NCBI RefSeq assembly: GCF_018847975.1
Contig: NZ_CP072597.1
Location: forward strand, 3,139,001-3,203,000
Direction of reading: 5' to 3'
DNA from: Lysobacter sp. K5869
GTDB lineage: Bacteria; Pseudomonadota; Gammaproteobacteria; Xanthomonadales; Xanthomonadaceae
Length of the DNA stretch: 64,000 bases
Made by a program: the position numbers and the translations under genes
The notes under the pieces: model-generated
Told to the model about the DNA's origin: nothing
The model's database searches: none
The model's input: the letters and a program-made list of their open reading frames with translations, nothing else
Shown here: one piece after another, positions 10,901 to 18,264 of the stretch
Numbering within the stretch: position 1 is the stretch's first letter
Layout: the number at the start of each line of letters is the position of its first letter

Positions 10901-11949
10901 GCCGTTGGCGCCAAAGCGAAGAACGCCGCGGCGAAGCCACCACCGACACGGTCAGCTTCGGCGTCGGCATCGCCCAAGACGACATCGCGCTGCGCCGCGA
11001 CGGCCGCGACTTGATCCTCAGTCGCCGTAACAGCTCCGATCAGCTGATCATCGAGGAGTATTTCGATGCCAGCGGCGCGCACGACACCTTCGCGATCGAC
11101 GTGTTCCGTTTCGACGACGGCAGCCAGTGGGGCTATGAGCAGGTCCGCCAGCGTCTGTCCACCGGCGGCAGCGGCAACGACACCATCGCCGGATTCGCCG
11201 TCGACGATGTCCTGTCCGGGCTCGGCGGCAACGACGTGCTGTCGGGTCTGGACGGCAACGACCGCCTGGAGGGCGGCGATGGCGACGACCTGCTGTCGGG
11301 CGATGCCGGCAACGACGCGCTGGTGGGCGGTTCCGGCAACGACGCGCTGTTCGGCGGCGCCGGCAGCGATTCCTACCTGTTCGATCGCGGCTTCGGCCAC
11401 GACCGGATCTCGGACTATGTCGATGCCGGCGCTGCGGGCGATATCGACGAGATCGTGTTCGGGGCCGGCATCTCGGCGACGGAATTGCAGTTGTCCCGGA
11501 TCGGCGACGATCTGCGGGTGGCCTTGGGCGACGGCACGGACGCGGTCACCGTCGCGTCCTACTTCGTCTCGCACAGCCAAGGCAGCTTGCCCAACGCCAT
11601 CGAACGCATCCGCTTCGCCGACGGCACCGTCTGGAACCAGGACGATGTCGCCGCCGCGGTCGGCGGGACCCCGGCAAATGCCGCGCCGCCCGCGCAGGCC
11701 GCTTCCGCCGCGTACGCGCCGGAGGCGGACAAGCCGATGTCGTGGCGCGAATGGAGCGCGCATCAGCCCAGCGAAACGGTGGTGCGACGCGAGTTGCAGT
11801 CGCTGATCGTGGCGATGGGGCAGCCGTTGGCGGTCGCGCCGGCGACGCGCGACGCACAAGCCGATTCGACCGCCGGGTTGTTGGGTGTCGCGTCTGGCTT
11901 CGCGGAGTTCGAGCATACCCAGCGCTCGGCGGGTGGCCTGGTCTTGTAA
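1993..11949 (+). CDS. Giant RTX calcium-binding protein, probable type I secretion cargo
   Basis: 3318 residues. GTG start chosen because AAGGACAAGGA precedes it and the next in-frame residues read well. Residues 1 to about 335 form a non-repetitive domain with no motif that I recognise. From there to about residue 3230 the chain is RTX nonapeptides (GGxGxDxLx), probably a hundred or more, not counted exactly. Eleven insertions of the haemolysin-type calcium-binding-related module interrupt them, each ending in a variant of IRFADGTxW (near 6260, 6740, 7310, 7890, 8390, 8870, 9280, 9710, 10260, 11110 and 11610). The final 90 residues lack repeats and would hold the uncleaved C-terminal secretion signal. 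RTX repeats fold into calcium-loaded beta-rolls outside the cell. No protease, lipase or pore-forming domain is visible, so adhesin, surface-layer or contact toxin roles all remain open. The upstream HlyD-type adaptor supports type I export. Confidence 0.93.
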   Translation: MTLNVTYDRGYGGFSLSADQLNQLGQLYQVQQKRFEDKVDELGLGTPMYQMILGFISDTVTTTTYGPAGSLITKTELVRKDGVDESVWQWIAGAVDINRAEGFYADFIRDYTKIQYKMRIGPPSGKEGDTEADQSAKAEELNQKASNMIALNLVSDLINYNGRLPDLKGLGAIDAGAAASSVFEKLGPIVGGDYAPWAGTLLFPFLGGDNFYRDLLLSRERVEADIQSGVDENGNPIYKKTVVKQLEGTYDLIAAMSASRAAAQSSARGNLRDAIMSLFAKLPGGDQKDLIKETTEFFNKYYGLGENDYKIGEQLLFDHYNFFEATFTGQNFIAGSYQDDKTLAGTFSDDIINAGLGDDTILASHGRDLIDGGDGIDTVDYRSLFADQRVVLDAGLAGDAAYKYKFKIEQSGFESDPDGNLQSMAVPNAQVFGVERLTLGGGSDTLKIDSLDASKLQGLEWIDMGGNSSRTGDVLDLRGMSEAVDIGRDGDGAAVLKSASSSANGLLVKGVETIRATAYADRIEGGGRADIIYAGDGDDEIVGGGGADRLYGQGGSDSLRGGEGADYLEGGAGNDSYYFSSADSSATDTIVDSDGAGRVIVDGEALSSDGFERVSDASWKRADGKFRVTKVENDGRTFLVISVVATGANIVINDWVDGALGLSFAANPTNPGDGWIEKTGGSGADALDTHAIDESQWVNHFDRRHRIGGGGGNDSISGGYLNDELDGGDGADYITGGAGADIIHGGDGNDFISESDMSVNWAPTVRVQREWGYEDVPTADYLAEMAAQYPDSFVARGAAWMLRSNGADKNDATSLYRSALLEGFAQNYYYNPDQRRDEGDYIDAGAGSDIVEAGGGADVVKGGTGNDVLAGGSDGDHISGDEGDDVIFGDRIRGSLDSYAPEIEVTGNDLLFGGAGNDKVYGQGGSDIISGGEGDDELYGDRYDNDPNATDAVREAPGDDVIDGGDGDDKIFGNAGGDTLRGGNGNDYIEGDDRVTAGAQHGDDDIDGGAGNDRIWGWGGSDTIVGGDGDDILVGDAATEDLALTFHGDDRLSGGAGRDQLMGGGGNDSLDGGEDDDLLAGDQGNDTLLGGAGNDKLQGGEGNDSLDGGTGNDLLAGQAGDDILFGGAGDDELQGGDGADALYGGDGADRLFGEAGNDLMDGGIGKDELFAGAGADTVLGGEGDDKLFGEAGDDVLAGGGGNDTIEGGEGRDTIDGGSGNDSAWGDAGDDQLLGGDGDDLLVGDDTGLAAAQHGKDYLDGGAGHDRLYGLGGDDTLNGGAGDDVLFGDDFERAFSGNDRLSGGDGADYVDGGAGNDVLSGDVGNDTLEGGDGDDLLIGGAGDDQLNGGRGNDRYSLESGFGHDRIVIGGNQPGSDRIEFGSGISASDLYYQNVGADLVITVTTTGDTVAIVGFFGPDADISLNFLDGTSLSYQQLRDQLNVAAPVIGQDTDDVIYGTEGADNIYGQGGNDTLYGSGGNDFLSGGSGNDTLTGGQGDDTLDGGAGNDAYVFHAGFGTDAVLGLEDSDSGADTIRFEFPYKGSNLRFGVGGPQDLVLLFDSFGGTDRLLLSGFMAAGSRHVVEFSDGVQLSFDGTELVYGYNGSLGGDDYRGTYRNDRMNGGAGNDTMYGWYGDDTLDGGDDNDDVNGGEGDDTLLGGAGNDLLRGEGGNDILIGGAGDDAMIGNRGSDTYRFERGFGNDSISNVDVNGDNGGGYDVVQFGQGIAPSEVLLRRVVEEGNGDNLVLSLADGSGTVTIKNYFADDGRSAYAVDEIRFADGTSWDMDAVKAAVLRSSDGDDTLVAFSSDDVVAGGNGNDTLDGAAGNDVLDGGAGDDVLIGGRGHDVYRFGRGSGQDSLVRVLPASHGEWGQEHYIAVLNELSEGIDVVEFGAGVAESDIALRRENNDLVLSIVGTDDVLRIPHYFGWSDDGNGGGDDGGGPPALAAARSMQDADGALANGYQDLTVEFFRFADGTVWDRERVASFLSANGKLATEGDDILYGDDGDADPGVLSGRGGNDVLYGTEGDDVIDGGAGDDILEGGQFRSGADVYGNDVMRGGTGNDTYRYDRGNDVIDNSVEAGQESGYDVVELDAYSDEVELERVGGDLLVRNVYDSSVLTVRDYFSRPEQAIAEIRFADGTAWTGADIAERAAGPGLVLQGSDNGESLSGYAGADVIHGGGGRDTLRGQVGDDRLFGEAGDDELFGGRGDDVLDGGAGDDSLDGGEGRNTYRFGIGYGNDYATDAGDGAVIEFAEGVTLSNLILQGLSYDQPGVSVRLRGGSDSLTLNGSMPVQLRFADGSVYGAEKIAELMRTSATEDNDTLIGGAGDDVLSSGLGRDYLYGAGGNDRLDGGAGDDTLLGGDGTDTYVFGRGYGMDQIRDQDDDSILQLGPDIAPDQIALVSKYYSDGHALRILGTDDVLQLDGQRLAQIRFADGTVWNREQIRSAFLATGSGNDDVLGFDTDDTLLGQAGDDRLYGGAGDDVLEGGAGRDFAYGGAGRDVYRFGRGSGEDNIGDSGPGELSVIELGSGISAQDLAFETDGWGLKVSIVGTEDVLYVGDFAFVDDAASGSTYEFAFADGTRWTAADVRARLLAGSAGDDRIVGFESGDRIDGGGGDDVIEGRNGNDRLYGDAGADRLLGGDGDDTLTGGDGNDALSGESGNDVLDGGSGNDELYGGYGNDTYRFGRGDGRDTVVYEWGYYRALDDVDTLQLKDGIAPADIVVSRSGYDLIVAISGGEDSVTIKDHFLADGETAMALDAIRFADGTVWTTAQIANRLASSTEAPDPDPEEDANGFDIRYNDHRFYTDLGSSEDDEMTTDARFKGVSGGAGNDRLFSGTYDDGLFGGAGDDYLQAGLYGSQLYGGSGWDSLYGSIATDYLYGGSGNDFLDGKGGDDELGGGRGHDTLFGGFGDDGLSGGEGNDKLWGDEGNDELEGGEGNDYLAGDEGDDTLLGGSGSDTFYFGVGFGRDRILSEGRWRQSEERRGEATTDTVSFGVGIAQDDIALRRDGRDLILSRRNSSDQLIIEEYFDASGAHDTFAIDVFRFDDGSQWGYEQVRQRLSTGGSGNDTIAGFAVDDVLSGLGGNDVLSGLDGNDRLEGGDGDDLLSGDAGNDALVGGSGNDALFGGAGSDSYLFDRGFGHDRISDYVDAGAAGDIDEIVFGAGISATELQLSRIGDDLRVALGDGTDAVTVASYFVSHSQGSLPNAIERIRFADGTVWNQDDVAAAVGGTPANAAPPAQAASAAYAPEADKPMSWREWSAHQPSETVVRRELQSLIVAMGQPLAVAPATRDAQADSTAGLLGVASGFAEFEHTQRSAGGLVL

Positions 11950-12024
11950 CGCCGGCTGAGGCATCGGCCGCCGGGGCGTCAGATGCGCCCCGGCGGCGGA
12001 ACGCCCTCGCGTAAGTTTTCATTG

Positions 12025-12049
12025 AGCCCCGCTTCGGCGGGGCTTTTTT
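12025..12049 (+). terminator. Rho-independent terminator of the RTX gene
   Basis: Perfect 8 bp stem AGCCCCGC / GCGGGGCT closed by a TTCG tetraloop and followed by a run of T, about 75 bp after the RTX stop codon. Confidence 0.92.
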
Positions 12050-12271
12050 GTGGCTCGACGGTATCGGCGGCGATGTCTCGAGCCGCCGCCGGTTGCGGGT
12101 CCTGCGACCGCCGCAGCGCAAACTGCGCCGCCCCGACCGCTTGCCATCGCGGCGCATAGAAGGAGAACTCGAACTAGGCGGCGGATCGGCCTTCACCGAT
12201 TCGCCATTGCGGTTTCACTTTTTTTGCTTCGATGGGGGCCATGCGCCGCCCGCGACACAGGCAATGACGAA

Positions 12272-12550
12272 ATGCGCATAGACGTATTCGCGGCAGGCGA
12301 CAGCGCGGCGTATGTGGTTGCGCCGTCCGACAGTTGGCTGCCCCTGGACGGAATGAAAGCGCTAGGCACGCCGCGTTTCGGCTGGGCCATCGACAGCACG
12401 ATAGGGCGGCCGATGCTGGACTGGCGCGTGATCGGCAACGATATCGACGCGCGCGGCTACAGCATCGCCGCGTCCACCGGCTCTAAGGCTTACTGGCGCT
12501 GCCGCAGCAGCATCTGCGCGCGATTTGTCGCGAGCCCGAGCACGACTTGA
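12272..12550 (+). pseudogene. Degenerate copy of the small gene at 17.8 kb
   Basis: From ATG 12272 the product starts MRIDVFAAGD and stays closely similar to the intact paralogue at 17799-18137 through VVAPSDSWLPLDGMKALG and IGNDIDARGYSIAAST. Around 12480 one base is missing relative to the paralogue; the frame then shifts and the conserved tail LLALPQQHLRAI is found only in another frame. The alternative start one frame over (ATG 12264), matching the paralogue's MTKMR, hits a stop after five codons because one A of the AAAA run is lost. I read it as a decaying duplicate, although a 92-residue product with an altered tail could still be made. Confidence 0.6.
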
Positions 12551-12603
12551 GCGGCGGTGCGGCGTCTTCGTCTGGTGACGCGACGCAGTAGGTGTTGTGA
12601 CGT

Positions 12604-12677
12604 GGTCGCGGCGTGCGCCGCTCCTACAGGCGGCTCAGATCGATCCGCAGCCCCTAGGAGCGGCGCAAGCCGCGAGC
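12604..12677. repeat. REP-like doublet with GATCGATCC core
   Basis: Two inverted copies of the TAGGAGCGGCGCAAGCCGCG palindrome facing each other across GATCGATCC. The same arrangement occurs at 18189-18264 and 46938-47013. Such doublets lie between genes and can form cruciforms or mRNA hairpins. Confidence 0.8.
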
Positions 12678-12969
12678 GCGAACCTGCCGCCGCGGCGAAA
12701 CCCACCCGCGCCTCCATCCCGTCCGGGTGCAAGAATCCGCCGCGTCCCGTCTCGCACGCCAAAGCCTCCCGCCAAGCCATCGCGTTCAAGGCACGCATCA
12801 CCACGCCCGAAAGGATCAGCTGCGAGTACAGCCCGCGGAGCAGGAAGGAGTTCGGTCGTCCATCAGCCCGATTCCAGGACGATTGCGCCACTGCCGCCGT
12901 GAGGCCGCCAGTGTTGCGGCGCGCGAAACAAAAGCAGATGCGCGAGCCCCGGATTTCGGTGCCACGCCA

Positions 12970-13000
12970 CCGCGCCCGCGCCGGGTAGGCGCGGGCGCGG
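12970..13000 (-). terminator. Hairpin after the kelch/Ig-like gene
   Basis: Perfect 13 bp GC-rich inverted repeat (CCGCGCCCGCGCC / GGCGCGGGCGCGG, 5 nt loop) a few bases past the stop of the minus-strand gene. There is no T run behind it on that strand, so it may act as an mRNA-stabilising hairpin or need Rho. Confidence 0.5.
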
Positions 13001-13005
13001 ATCGA

Positions 13006-16000
13006 TCAAGGCGCCGGATCCAAACGCAGCAAAGTCTGCACGGCGACGCCCGGCGCGGCTGTGACTTCCACCGTGTAATCGCCATCCGCCGGCAACGGCG
13101 GCAGCGTCTTGGCGAAACTCGCATCGCTGGTTTGCGCGGCGTCGAGCACGGCGCCGTTGGGGCCGCGCACGCGGTAGGACACCACCGCCGCGGCCGGCGT
13201 GGTGACTTGATCGCTGGCCGACAGGATCCAGCGCTGCCCCGCGTTGCCGGGCAGGCGCAGCCGCGCCGGTTGGCCGCTGCGCAGTTGCAGCGGGTACGGC
13301 TCGCTCGGCGTCAAGTCGCCGACGCGCACCGTGCTCAGCGTGGCGTCGATGGCGAAGGGTTGCGGCGAGGTCTGGGTCGTGTCGATCAAGCTCGCTTGGT
13401 AGCGTCCGGGCGGCAACGCGTTCAACGGCAGGGTGCAGCCCAGCGCGTTTTCGCCGCAGGGTATTTCGAGCGCCGGGTCGTTGCCGCGCACCACGCGAAA
13501 TTCGAAGCCGCTCGAGGCGACCGGCGCGACCGCGGCCACGTCCAGCGACAGCGCGCTGTCGGCGGCGACGTCGAAGCCGAAACGCAGCGCTTGGCCCGCG
13601 TGATCGGCGGCCATGCGCAGCGGCGCGCCGTCGGTTTCGAGCAGGCCGAAGTCCGGGTTGAGGTCGAGCCGGACTTGCGCGCTCATCGGATCACCTTGCA
13701 AAGGATCGACCCGCACGTAATGCGCGCCGCTGGCGGCGAGCGGGCCGAAGCGCAGGAACGCATCGCCTTCGCTTTCGCCGCGCATCACCTGTGCGCCGTC
13801 CGGGCCGTAGACCGTGTAGGCGAAGCGGTGCGCGGGCAGCGGGCCGGGCGGCTGTCCGCCGTGGCTGTGGCCGCTGACGGCGAAGGTCAGGTACTGGCCG
13901 GCTTCGCCCTGGAACCACAGGCGCGCGTTCTGGCCCCAGCGTTCGATGTTCAGCGCCAGCGGTTGGGCCAGGGTCAGCGTGTGTTCCTGATCCGAACTCA
14001 GGCTGACGCGCGCGCCGTACGGCGCCTGGCCGGGCGCCGGTTCGAGTTCGGCGACGTAGGAACCCGCGTCCAATCCGTCGAGGTCGAGCGCGCAGCTGCC
14101 GGTCAGCGCGTCGCAGGTGGTCGATGCGATCGCCGCGCCGGCGGCGTTGCGCACGCGCACCCACAACGGGATCGACACGCCGTCCAGCGCGTCCACGCCC
14201 AAGCCCAGCCGCGCGCCTTGCGCGGCTTGGAAATTCAGGCGCAGCGTTTGCCCGGTCAGCTGCGAGCGCAGGCTCAACGGATCGGCGTTGGCGACGAGGT
14301 CGGCGCTGAAATCGTCGACGATCGCCAACTGCGCCGACAGCCTCGCGGCTTGTCCGGGATCGACGAACACTTGGTAATCGCCGTCGCTGGGCAAGTCGCG
14401 CACGCTGACGCCGCCGCTGCCGTTGGCGCCGACCGAGTTCTGCGCCAGCACGCGGCCGTCCGGCGCGCGCACGGTGTAGGCGACCAGCGCGCCGGCCGGT
14501 TCGGTGACTTGCGAGCTCACGCTCAGGTTGAGCGTGGCGCCGGCGCGTCCGGCGACGGCGACGCGCGCGTTTTGGCCCCAGCGCGCGATCTGCAGGTTCA
14601 GTGGCTGGGTCGGCGCAAGCGTGGCGGTCGCGTCGCGGCTGAGGGTCGCGAGCACGCGCATCGCGGTCGCGCTGGCCGGCGGCGTGGCGCGCAGCGTGTA
14701 GCGGCCGGCGGCGAGCGCGGGCAGGTCCATCTCGCAATCGGTCAGGTAAGGCGTCGGCGTGCAATCCTGCGCGGCGACCGTTCGGCCTTGCGCGTCGGCG
14801 ACCGCGAAGCGGATCGGTCCGTCGGCGCCGAGCAACGCGATGCCGCTGAGGCCGAGGCCGATGTCGGCCGTGGAGGGATTGGCGAAGTTCAGGGTCGTGG
14901 CGCCGTTGGCGCCTTGCGTGCGCAGTTCGACCGAGCCCGAATCGATCGGCGTGGCCGCATACGGATCTTCCAGGCTCGCCTGCGCGCTCCAGGTTTCGCC
15001 GCGCGGCGCGTCCATCACCAGCGTGTAGCGGCCGGCCGCGGCGTTTTCGACGCTGAAGCTGCGCGCGCCGGAGCCGAGGCTGCTCTGCAGCGCCGCGCCG
15101 GTGGGCGAGAGCAGCAAATAGTTCAGCCCCGCCTGCGCGGGCACGGTGACGGGCGCGGCGATGTTGACTTGCGCGTTCTGTCCGGCGGCGAGGTCGAACT
15201 CCAGGCGCGCGATCTGGCCCGGGCGGTCGACGACGACGTCGGTGGCTTGGCTCGCGCTCAGCGGCACGGTCTTGGGCCGGCTCAGCGTCGCGCGGTAGCT
15301 CACCGCGGCGTTGGCGCTGCCGGAAGGCCGCACTTCGGCGACGTACACGCCGGCCGGGTGCGCGGGCAGGCTCAGGTCGCAGCGGCCGTAAGCGACGTCG
15401 CACTGGGTGCTGACGCCGAACACGCTCAAGCTCAGCGTGCTGCCGTTGGCCACGCTCAGGCCGGTGAGGCCGAGGCCGACGTGGTTGCCGCCTTCGCTTT
15501 CGAAGGTGATCGGCGAGGGCGCGGCGGCGTTGGCGCGCACCAGCGCGTCGCCGTCGAGTTCGACCATGTTGCTGGGACCCAGCGACACCTGCGCGCTGAC
15601 CTGTTCGCCGTAACGCGGATCGATCAGCACGGTGTAGCGGCCGGTCGTGGGCAAGGTCTGCTTCGCCAGCCCGTCGCGCAGGCTCACGGTCTTTTGCAGC
15701 AGCACGCTGCCGTTGGGCGCGAGCAGGCTGTAGTTGACCGCGCGCCCGGCCGGTACGGTGGTTTGCGAGATCACGCGCAGGCCGAGCACGTAGCCCGCGG
15801 TGCCGTCGAAGGCGATGCGCGCGTTCTGGCCGCGGCGCAGGCCCGAGACGCTGGTGGCGCTGGGCAGTTGGACGTTGTAGAGCGCGTCGCGGTAAAGGCC
15901 GGCCTTGAAGCTCAAGGTCGCGCCGGCCGGCGGCTGCACGGCGACGCTGTAGCCGCCGCGCGGCAGTCCCGGCAAGTCGATGCCGCAGCCGTTGTTGGCG

Positions 16001-17430
16001 GCGGCGCAGGCGAGGCTGACCGGCGGGCGGCCGGGCAGCGTGTAGGTGACGGTGGCCGGCTCGCTGGAACCGCTGACGACCAGATCGCTGAGGCCGAGGC
16101 CGTAATCGACCGGCGTGGCGCTGGAGGAACCGAAGTTCAACTTCACCGTTTGATCGGCGAGGGTGGTGGCGATGGTTTGCGCGGTTTCGGGCGCGAGCGT
16201 CACCGACAACGGCGTCGGCGCGACGGCGGTCGCGGTGGGCTGCGCTTTCGCGGCGGTGGCGGCGCTGCGCGGCGCGGCGACTTGCGCAGGAGCGGCGACG
16301 ATGCCCGCGGATGCCGCCTTAGCCGTCGCCGTTTTCGCCGGCGCCTCGTTCGCCGCGCGCGCCGGCGCGCGCTCGCCGGCGTCGGCGCCGGTCGCGAAGT
16401 CGATCAGCGTCGGCGCCAGCGGCTGGCCGTTGCGCGCGTGCGCGCCGTCGACCAGCAGCGAGTACTCGGCATTCGGCTGCAAGCGCCGGTGCGGCGTGAC
16501 GAACAGCAGCCGTCCGGCTTCGGCCGGCGTGACCCGCACCGCGGCGAACCCGTTGGGGCCGAGCAGGGTGACGTTGGCGGCGTTGAGTTCGTTCGCGCGC
16601 AGCGGTTCGCTGAAGCGCAGCGACAGGCGCGCGTCGGCGGCGACGTCGCGGGCGCGGTCGCGCGGGGTCGAGCCGCTGAGTCGCGGCGCGGCCGCGGACG
16701 CGCTGGCGTCTTGCGAGGCATCGGTGGCGGCGAACGCGCGCTGCGCGGGGTCGTAAAGCTGGTCGCGCGATTGCGCGCGGCCATGCGCGTCGACGCCCTC
16801 GGACAAGCGCACGCGCCCGTCGGCCTCGACCCGGCTGCGATGCCCCAGCCGCGCCGGCGCCTGCGCGTCCGGCGCGGCGGCGCCGCCGCGTTCGTCCCAC
16901 AGTTCCGAACGCGCCCCGGCCTCGGCCGATGCGGTCCAGCCGCCGGTCAACAGCAGGCGGCCGTCGCTGAGCACGCTGGCGGCGTGGCCGGCGCGCGGCG
17001 ACAGCGGTACCTCGTAGGCGGTGGTCAGCGTGCGCGCGGCCGGGTCGAACCACAGGCCGCCGGCTTGCAGGCGGTTGTTCGCGTCCACGCCGCCCCACAG
17101 CAGCGCGCGGCCGCTGGGCAGCAGGCTCAGGCTGGCGTAACGGCGCGCCGACGCCAGCGGCCAGCGCCGCAGCGTGCGGCCGTCGATCCGGTCCTCGACC
17201 TGCCTGAGCGCGCCGCCGTCGCGTTCGAGCACCAGCCAGGTGCCGTCGGGCAACTGCGTGCGCGCCTCGCGCGGGTGGGCGGCGAGGCCGCGCGCCAGTT
17301 CGGGCGGCAGCGCGGGGGCGGCGGCATCGGCGGCGCCGTGCGACAGCGCGGCGGCGATGCCCAGGGCGAGCGTCGCGATCGCGCCGCCGCCGATCCAGGG
17401 GCGGGACAGTCCTTGCGCGGAAAACTCCAT
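13006..17430 (-). CDS. Large exported kelch/Ig-like repeat protein
   Basis: 1474 residues starting MEFSAQGLSRPWIGG, with a Sec-type signal (hydrophobic stretch about 14-30, likely cut near ADA-AAP at 36). Residues about 90-210 hold kelch/galactose-oxidase-like strands (LLPSGRALLWGG, LLSDGRLLLTGG). Residues about 250-350 resemble a bacterial Ig-like Big_5/SbsA domain (LSLRFSEPLRANELNAANV, then LQPNAEYSLLVDG). After an Ala/Pro-rich linker come five tandem units of about 205 residues; each pairs a LNF...GLGL block with a GQNARxxFxGxAG block and has spaced Cys pairs (CxxxxxxCxxxLP). This is a beta-rich secreted or surface protein. Kelch plus Big_5 headers also occur at the front of RHS-type surface proteins in relatives, but no RHS core is present here. 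Function unknown. It is enclosed by the direct duplication at 12.1 and 17.7 kb. Confidence 0.85.
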   Translation of the reverse strand: MEFSAQGLSRPWIGGGAIATLALGIAAALSHGAADAAAPALPPELARGLAAHPREARTQLPDGTWLVLERDGGALRQVEDRIDGRTLRRWPLASARRYASLSLLPSGRALLWGGVDANNRLQAGGLWFDPAARTLTTAYEVPLSPRAGHAASVLSDGRLLLTGGWTASAEAGARSELWDERGGAAAPDAQAPARLGHRSRVEADGRVRLSEGVDAHGRAQSRDQLYDPAQRAFAATDASQDASASAAAPRLSGSTPRDRARDVAADARLSLRFSEPLRANELNAANVTLLGPNGFAAVRVTPAEAGRLLFVTPHRRLQPNAEYSLLVDGAHARNGQPLAPTLIDFATGADAGERAPARAANEAPAKTATAKAASAGIVAAPAQVAAPRSAATAAKAQPTATAVAPTPLSVTLAPETAQTIATTLADQTVKLNFGSSSATPVDYGLGLSDLVVSGSSEPATVTYTLPGRPPVSLACAAANNGCGIDLPGLPRGGYSVAVQPPAGATLSFKAGLYRDALYNVQLPSATSVSGLRRGQNARIAFDGTAGYVLGLRVISQTTVPAGRAVNYSLLAPNGSVLLQKTVSLRDGLAKQTLPTTGRYTVLIDPRYGEQVSAQVSLGPSNMVELDGDALVRANAAAPSPITFESEGGNHVGLGLTGLSVANGSTLSLSVFGVSTQCDVAYGRCDLSLPAHPAGVYVAEVRPSGSANAAVSYRATLSRPKTVPLSASQATDVVVDRPGQIARLEFDLAAGQNAQVNIAAPVTVPAQAGLNYLLLSPTGAALQSSLGSGARSFSVENAAAGRYTLVMDAPRGETWSAQASLEDPYAATPIDSGSVELRTQGANGATTLNFANPSTADIGLGLSGIALLGADGPIRFAVADAQGRTVAAQDCTPTPYLTDCEMDLPALAAGRYTLRATPPASATAMRVLATLSRDATATLAPTQPLNLQIARWGQNARVAVAGRAGATLNLSVSSQVTEPAGALVAYTVRAPDGRVLAQNSVGANGSGGVSVRDLPSDGDYQVFVDPGQAARLSAQLAIVDDFSADLVANADPLSLRSQLTGQTLRLNFQAAQGARLGLGVDALDGVSIPLWVRVRNAAGAAIASTTCDALTGSCALDLDGLDAGSYVAELEPAPGQAPYGARVSLSSDQEHTLTLAQPLALNIERWGQNARLWFQGEAGQYLTFAVSGHSHGGQPPGPLPAHRFAYTVYGPDGAQVMRGESEGDAFLRFGPLAASGAHYVRVDPLQGDPMSAQVRLDLNPDFGLLETDGAPLRMAADHAGQALRFGFDVAADSALSLDVAAVAPVASSGFEFRVVRGNDPALEIPCGENALGCTLPLNALPPGRYQASLIDTTQTSPQPFAIDATLSTVRVGDLTPSEPYPLQLRSGQPARLRLPGNAGQRWILSASDQVTTPAAAVVSYRVRGPNGAVLDAAQTSDASFAKTLPPLPADGDYTVEVTAAPGVAVQTLLRLDPAP

Positions 17431-17798
17431 GTCGGATTCCTTGGTGAACGCCGCCGGACGGCAGCGGGTGCCGCGGCCCGGGTCGCGGGCCGTGGAGGTC
17501 GGGTCGGGTGGGTCGGGCGAAACGGTCGGGCCGCGGACCGCGCGCTCCCCTGCGCGGCCGCTGCCCCGGCGCGAACGATGCGCCTCTCGTGCGCATTTAA
17601 ACGCAGTCGTATCTCACTTGTTGAGTGCCTTCGCGCTCGTCGGCGACGGACGCGCGTCGCGGCCGTTGCGACCGTTGCCGTTCAGGCTGCGCCGCCCCGC
17701 CGGTTGTCATCGCCGTGCATAGAAGGTGAACTCAAACTAGGCGCCGAATCGGTCTTCACCAATTCGCTATTCCTTCTTCACTCTTTTTTATCGCTTCG

Positions 17799-18137
17799 AT
17801 GGACACCATGCGCCGGCCCGCGACACAGGCGACACAGGCAATGACGAAAATGCGCGTAGACGTATTCGTGGTAGGCGACAACGAGGGGTATGTGGTCGCG
17901 CCGTCCGACAGTTGGCTGCCCCTGGACGAAATGAAGGCGCTAGGCGCGCTGCGCTTCGGCTGGACCATCGACACCGCGATGGCGCGGCCGATGCTGGACT
18001 GGCGCGCGATCGGCAACGACATCGACGCGCGCGGCTACAGCATCGTCGCGTCCACCGACGTCAGCGGTTTGCTGGCGGTGCCGCAGCAGCATTTGCGCGC
18101 GATTTATCCGGAGCAGCATCGGCCGATCGCGGCTTGA
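17799..18137 (+). CDS. Conserved small protein of unknown function
   Basis: Up to 112 residues from ATG 17799. The conserved part begins at MTKMRVDVF (ATG 17841 or ATG 17850), and comparison with the degenerate copy at 12.27 kb supports one of these inner starts, giving about 95-98 residues. No strong ribosome binding site is visible for any of them. There is no signal peptide, membrane segment or Cys. The sequence is acidic and aromatic (APSDSWLPLDEMKALG, RFGWTIDTA, GNDIDARGYSI), which looks like a small folded cytoplasmic domain. I do not recognise the family. It is followed by a REP doublet and then radA 268 bp away. Confidence 0.6.
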   Translation: MDTMRRPATQATQAMTKMRVDVFVVGDNEGYVVAPSDSWLPLDEMKALGALRFGWTIDTAMARPMLDWRAIGNDIDARGYSIVASTDVSGLLAVPQQHLRAIYPEQHRPIAA

Positions 18138-18188
18138 GCGGCGGGGGCGTTTTCGTCCGGCGAGGCGACGTCGTAAGCGCGGTGGCGC

Positions 18189-18264
18189 GGTCGCGGCTTG
18201 CGCCGCTCCTACAGGGGCTGCGGATCGATCCGGGCTACCTGTAGGAGCGGCGCAAGCCGCGACC
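18189..18264. repeat. REP-like doublet with GATCGATCC core
   Basis: Inverted pair GGTCGCGGCTTGCGCCGCTC / GAGCGGCGCAAGCCGCGACC around GATCGATCC, inside the right copy of the direct duplication and upstream of radA. Confidence 0.85.

Larger units (their letters stand above)
12123..12759 (+). repeat. Left copy of a ~650 bp direct duplication
   Basis: Aligns by eye with 17687-18352 over the whole length: a shared leader (GCATAGAAGG, CTTCACC, CGACACAGGCAATGACG), the small gene, a REP doublet with GATCGATCC at its centre, and a tail ending in CGTCCCGTCTCGCACGC. The copies differ by many substitutions and small indels, so the duplication is not recent. The 4.4 kb kelch/Ig-like gene lies between the two copies. 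Confidence 0.85.

Noticed and set aside
3343-11964. Very long minus-strand frames (1127 and 1689 residues) over the RTX gene
   Set aside because: They are mirror translations of GGC/GAC-rich RTX codons, giving endless Val/Ala/Ile-rich repeats; the plus strand carries real RTX motifs, a start with a ribosome binding site and a terminator.
12727-17844. 1705-residue plus-strand frame over the kelch/Ig-like gene
   Set aside because: The product is Arg/Gly/Ala-rich without domains, typical antisense shadow in GC-rich DNA; the minus strand has a signal peptide and domain repeats.
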